DNA of 64,000 bases from Sindora glabra (lineage: Eukaryota; Streptophyta; Magnoliopsida; Fabales; Fabaceae), in the NCBI GenBank assembly GCA_020226215.1, contig CM035227.1, positions 22,261,866 through 22,325,865 of the forward strand. Direction: 5' to 3'. Below, piece after piece: positions 60,098-64,000 of the stretch. How positions within the stretch are numbered: position 1 is the first letter of the stretch; each line of letters starts with the position of its first letter. The notes beneath the pieces are model-generated. The model was given only the letters and a program-made list of their open reading frames with translations. It ran no database searches and was not told where the DNA came from. The position numbers and the translations under genes are program-made.

Positions 60098-60429
60098 ATG
60101 ATTTATAGTATCTTAAAGATACTACATATTACTATCTTGGTCACTCTCCAATGATCCATCCTAGGGTTACTTGATAATCTTCCAAGCACACTAATAGCAT
60201 AAAGTTATATTTAAACGAATGCAAACCAGTGCATACATAAGATTATCAATAGCGGAAGCGTAAGAAATCTTGTCCATTTAAAAAAAAAATTTCAAGCATC
60301 CGTTCAATCCAATTGCCTTGGATAAACCCAAAATACTATAAGTTTTATTACAATGGATCTAAATTCCAAAATAAAAGATGTTTTGCCAAGAATCAAAATG
60401 TCAAGGTAACATGCATTTTGACTCATCTA

Positions 60430-60490
60430 AATTAATTGAGTTTCTAGCCAACAAAATGTCATTAACATAAAGCACTAAAATGACAAAATT
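60430..60490 (-). pseudogene. Copia reverse transcriptase active-site remnant
   Basis: The minus strand translates FVILVLYVNDILLARNSI. The catalytic YVDD box (60458-60469) has become YVND by a G-to-A change, removing the first of the two metal-binding Asp residues. Confidence 0.75.
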
Positions 60491-61109
60491 ACTCTAATAA
60501 ATTTATTAAAATTCCTGCAAATACATAATATAGTTATATGGTATTGCAAGTCTCTAAACCCTTTGAGTTTGTCTATACTCAATGGCTAGCTGATTAGGTT
60601 CTCCAACATAAGAATCTTTATTTATTTGAACTGAATTATCAATATTATCTCCTCTAGTGGTGAGGGAATCAAAATAGGTATAGGCAAAATGGTGACCTTG
60701 TCATGTAAATTGATAACCCTAAGTATCAAACTCCCACGATTCAAGTTATCCTCAAAATAAAATGTTCGATCAAACTTGATTATCTTCATACTATAAGTGG
60801 GATAATAAAATCTGTAATATCTTGATCCAATTCATTACTTAATGAAAAACTCACTGATTGTTCTAGAGTTTAATATCTTCAACTAAGGATTATATGGTCT
60901 CATCTCTACTTTATAACCCCACACTTAAAAGTTTTAAAATATGAGAAATCTAGGTTTAATAACACACCTTTGTTTTACCAATCTTTCTAATCTATTTTTA
61001 GAAAAAAATAGCCTAAAATTGATCCCATAAAATGAAAGCATTCTAACTCATTCTAGCTTGTTTATGCCTAATTATAGCATTAATGGGAATATCAGAAGAT
61101 ACAACAAGA

Positions 61110-61475
61110 TAATCTTTTAAATTCAAATGATATGGATCATTTTGTAAGGTAACATTACTAACAATAGCAAAATCACTATGAATCTCAATCTTTTCACTTC
61201 CTTACTAAAGGGAATAACCATAAATATTCAAAATAGAATTAGAAATCAAATTCCTTCTTGTTGAAGGCACATAAACAACATTATTCAGATCCAAAATATG
61301 TCTAAAGGACAAACATAAAGAAATTGATCCTATGCATTAAACCTCAACCTTACTACCTACTATTCCTAAGATATTTTTCTCTCTCTTATTTGGGATCCAC
61401 TGGTTCTTGAGCCCCTTTAAAGAATTTGTAACATGAACAGTTTCACCAAAATCTAACTACCAAAATCTAGAAGAT
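61110..61475 (-). pseudogene. Copia protease and following linker remnant
   Basis: The frame reads LDFGETVHVTNSLKGLKNQW, then after a stop LNNVVYVPSTRRNLISNS. This matches the copia pattern W..DSGAT.H and NVLYVP..RRNLIS. The active-site triplet is Asp-Phe-Gly, not Asp-Ser/Thr-Gly, and a stop precedes it. Confidence 0.75.
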
Positions 61476-62378
61476 ATTTCAAGATTATTGGACTTAAAAC
61501 ATACTAAAGTTAGATGGTTAGTATTGAATTTCTCTTCAACAACTTTCATGTACTCCACAACAATGTCCTTATCTGGGATATTCTCTTTAATTTTCTTTTC
61601 AATAGTGAACTTAATTACTACTAAATAGATTCGATTTGACTTATACCATTGTTTGTAATAGGTCTTATCTACGCACTGGACTCAGGTAATAGATTAGCTG
61701 GCTTTGGTTCTCTAAAAGCTAAATTCTACTTAGATATTGTTAGGTACATGTTCAAAGACTCTCTCTATTTATTATAATTTATTCCATTAAGAGTCCTTAT
61801 CACAAATAGTTGTTGAAAGACTTAGACTAATATTACAGGATTGAGAAATTATTAATTATGCGTGCACAACATAATTATAACACATGATTCCCAATTAAAC
61901 AAATTAGCCAAACGACTATATAACATAGTAGTATCAAAATTACATGTACTATATGATTTGACTTGTACAAGAGCCTATATAAAAATGCAATTAATATGGC
62001 CATACCAATAGGGTACAAGAAATATTGAAAATATTATAAACGCTGCATGCCTATTCTAAGGAGTTTAAACTCTAAAATTCCATCAACAATGTCACACCGA
62101 TAGGGTGTATTTATCATTAATGCAATATGCTCCTAGATATCCTAAAAGGATAATATTTTATGTAAACGGTCTTATTATACCCATAATCTATCATTGGTGT
62201 AATTTAAATGGCTTTAGGTGTCTTTATATGTACAAAATTGCATAATTAAGGGCTCAAAAATTAATAAATATACTTATGCTTACAATTAGAGAAAGTGTCT
62301 GCTCACCAAACTCAGAAAGAATGTGAAGAATGTCAATGAATTTTTTTAAGGCCAAAATTCCATACAAAAAATGTATTT

Positions 62379-62384
<6 letters not shown>

Positions 62385-62428
<44 letters not shown>
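62385..62428. repeat. (AT)22 microsatellite in copia leader
   Basis: Uninterrupted AT dinucleotides between the 5' LTR and gag region. Confidence 0.95.
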
Positions 62429-62783
62429 CAAATCTTTCAAAATTCAAATAAATATTTATTGGCCACATAAAAAAATTCCAGAAAAAAATAATAGATTTAT
62501 AAAAAATTCATATGTATAAAATCCAAAGTATTAATAACATGTATAAAATTATATATATGACAATTATGATATATAAATAAAATGTCAAATATATATAATA
62601 TTAGAATATATATATAACAAAACATGGAAGTATATATACATATGAAGCGCCAGAGATACATGACCAAACATATATTTTTAAAGTAAACGTTAAAAAAATA
62701 ATAAATAAAACCCATATATATATGTATAAGACCAGAACACTCCAAACGTATTTGAAAACGGATTTCAAAGTCACACCCAAACA

Positions 62784-62784
<1 letters not shown>

Positions 62785-62858
<74 letters not shown>
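62785..62858. repeat. (TA)37 microsatellite in copia leader
   Basis: Uninterrupted TA dinucleotides. The minus-strand frames at 62497-62903 are products of this tract (runs of Ile-Tyr) and not genes. Confidence 0.95.
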
Positions 62859-62862
<4 letters not shown>

Positions 62863-63290
62863 AAATGAATGAAACGAAATTCAAACGTTCTCTCAAATAC
62901 CAAAGCAGCGTGGACATGAAAATTTAACCCCGAAATACATACGGTAAATGTCAGATTTTTATATAAACACCAAATCGAAAGCCATAAAATTCATTTTATA
63001 TAGAAGTTAAAACACAAACTTTGTTTTATATATTGCACGAACAGAAAATTATACGTTAACGAAAAGAAAGCCAAAATCAATAAACATCAAAATTCTTTTT
63101 TTTTTTTATAAATTCTAAACAGAATGCTGGTGCATATAAGAACAAAGTTGAAAATAAAGTCAAATCCAAATTTCAGAATTGAAAATTCCCAATTTAATAA
63201 TTCCATATACGAAAGGGAAACTTAACAATTTTTTATAAATTTTTCCTTAAATAATAAAATGCTCATAATTAAATTATTTATACTACCAAC

Positions 63291-63304
63291 ATGCTCTGAT
63301 ATCA
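63291..63304 (-). other. Primer-binding site for initiator-Met tRNA
   Basis: Two bases inside the 5' LTR the minus strand reads tgatatcagagcat, differing by one base and one deletion from the common plant copia primer site tggtatcagagccat. Confidence 0.85.
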
Positions 63305-63306
63305 AT

Positions 63307-63783
63307 TGTTGGAAGTATTAATTAAAATCTCAAAATATGAAATCGATCATAATAAAATTATGAGCGTACCTGAAGTATAATTTGATGAGATCATGACTGA
63401 TTTGAATGATGATGAATAGAATTACAACCTACTTCACCCCTTAGGTTATCCGGATAGAGAGAAAAGGGATAGAAAATTTTAAGAGAGTGGGAATCCTTAT
63501 CTTTCATCACAAAATAATAACTCTGATCTCTCTATTTAAGGTCAGGCTTATGATAGAAAACTACTGACCACTAAAGTGTTATAGGTTGGGACCTCTACCC
63601 ATATGAGCTTATGTATGATCTAACCTATCATGGATCATACACATTAAACACAAGGCCCGATCTGTTCTATGCTTTATGTTAAAATACAAAACTAATTATC
63701 TAAATAAATATTTCATTAATTAATTAATATTAATCCACATAATATTTCTAATAAAATTAATTATTTTATTTTTAAATACAACA
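63307..63783 (-). repeat. Copia 5' LTR (477 bp)
   Basis: It is the partner of 58384-58860, of identical length, directly followed by the target duplication tcgga. Confidence 0.93.
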
Positions 63784-63788
63784 TCGGA

Positions 63789-64000
63789 GACAGCAATATT
63801 GGCATAATAGTTAGGAAGAATATGTGGGTGCAATATTATTATAATAATTATTATATATTATTAAATTTAATCATATATTAAATTAATAATTTTTAAATAT
63901 ATTATATAATAATATATTAATAATTAAATTCATTAATATATTAATGCATCACTACTTTATCGGGTACAACAAATTTTTTCCAATTGTAACTAAGGGGCTG
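63789..64000. other. Intergenic DNA at the window edge
   Basis: Short host sequence after the copia target duplication. It then becomes AT-rich, without a recognisable feature. Confidence 0.4.

Larger units (their letters stand above)
58384..63783 (-). mobile_element. Ty1/copia retrotransposon with intact ends and decayed coding region
   Basis: Two 477-bp direct LTRs (58384-58860 and 63307-63783) and the perfect 5-bp target duplication tcgga (58379-58383, 63784-63788) fix the ends. Minus-strand features: 5' LTR beginning TGTTGTATTT, primer-binding site next to it, protease remnant near 61.4 kb, reverse transcriptase near 60.46 kb, RNase H near 60 kb and a purine-rich tract before the 3' LTR. 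Stops interrupt all domains. The interior of about 4.4 kb is slightly short for a full copia element, and no gag zinc knuckle was recognised. Confidence 0.93.

Noticed and set aside
62497..62903. Two minus-strand frames of 82 and 100 residues with hydrophobic runs
   Set aside because: Translation of the (TA)n microsatellite and the copia leader; not a membrane protein.

Overview
The window looks like nuclear DNA of a eudicot. It is very AT-rich, its genes have spliced GT-AG introns and plant-specific families, and about half of it is decayed plant transposons (Ty1/copia, Ty3/gypsy, CACTA, hAT, Helitron and MITE-type elements). No bacterial, organellar, CRISPR or tRNA/rRNA genes were recognised. 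All exon structures were derived by reading splice sites and frames by eye.

Layout. 1-31.5 kb holds no intact gene. It contains a small TIR element (514-815), a hAT-like element (2663-4422), a four-element nest at 4954-20826 and a decayed gypsy element (about 27.4-30.3 kb). In the nest, a short LTR relic holds a CACTA element, the CACTA element holds a copia element, and the relic's far LTR is split by a Helitron-like AT-rich element. The genic block is 31.5-53.5 kb. It has a kinesin-7 gene (KIN-7N type, + strand, 18 exons, 836 codons in one continuous frame), a DUF4378-like gene (+, 3 exons, 380 codons), a small VPFSWEHKPG-motif gene (-), an orphan promoter with a telo-box and site II motifs near 47.3 kb, and a GROWTH-REGULATING FACTOR gene (-, 4 exons, QLQ and WRC domains, miR396 site). 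From 53.5 kb on the DNA is again intergenic, with MITE-like repeats and a nearly complete but decayed copia element (58384-63783) with equal 477-bp LTRs and a perfect 5-bp target duplication.

Function. The genes do not form a pathway. The kinesin is expected to act on microtubules in dividing cells, the GRF in cell proliferation of young organs under miR396 control, and the other two encode plant proteins of poorly known role. The genomic points most worth checking are the nested transposons, with an in-window unfilled LTR copy for the Helitron site; at least three frame breaks in an otherwise conserved GRF gene, which look like recent decay or assembly indels; a frame-required GC-AG intron in the kinesin gene; and the orphan promoter. 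I did not find a convincing new biological system.
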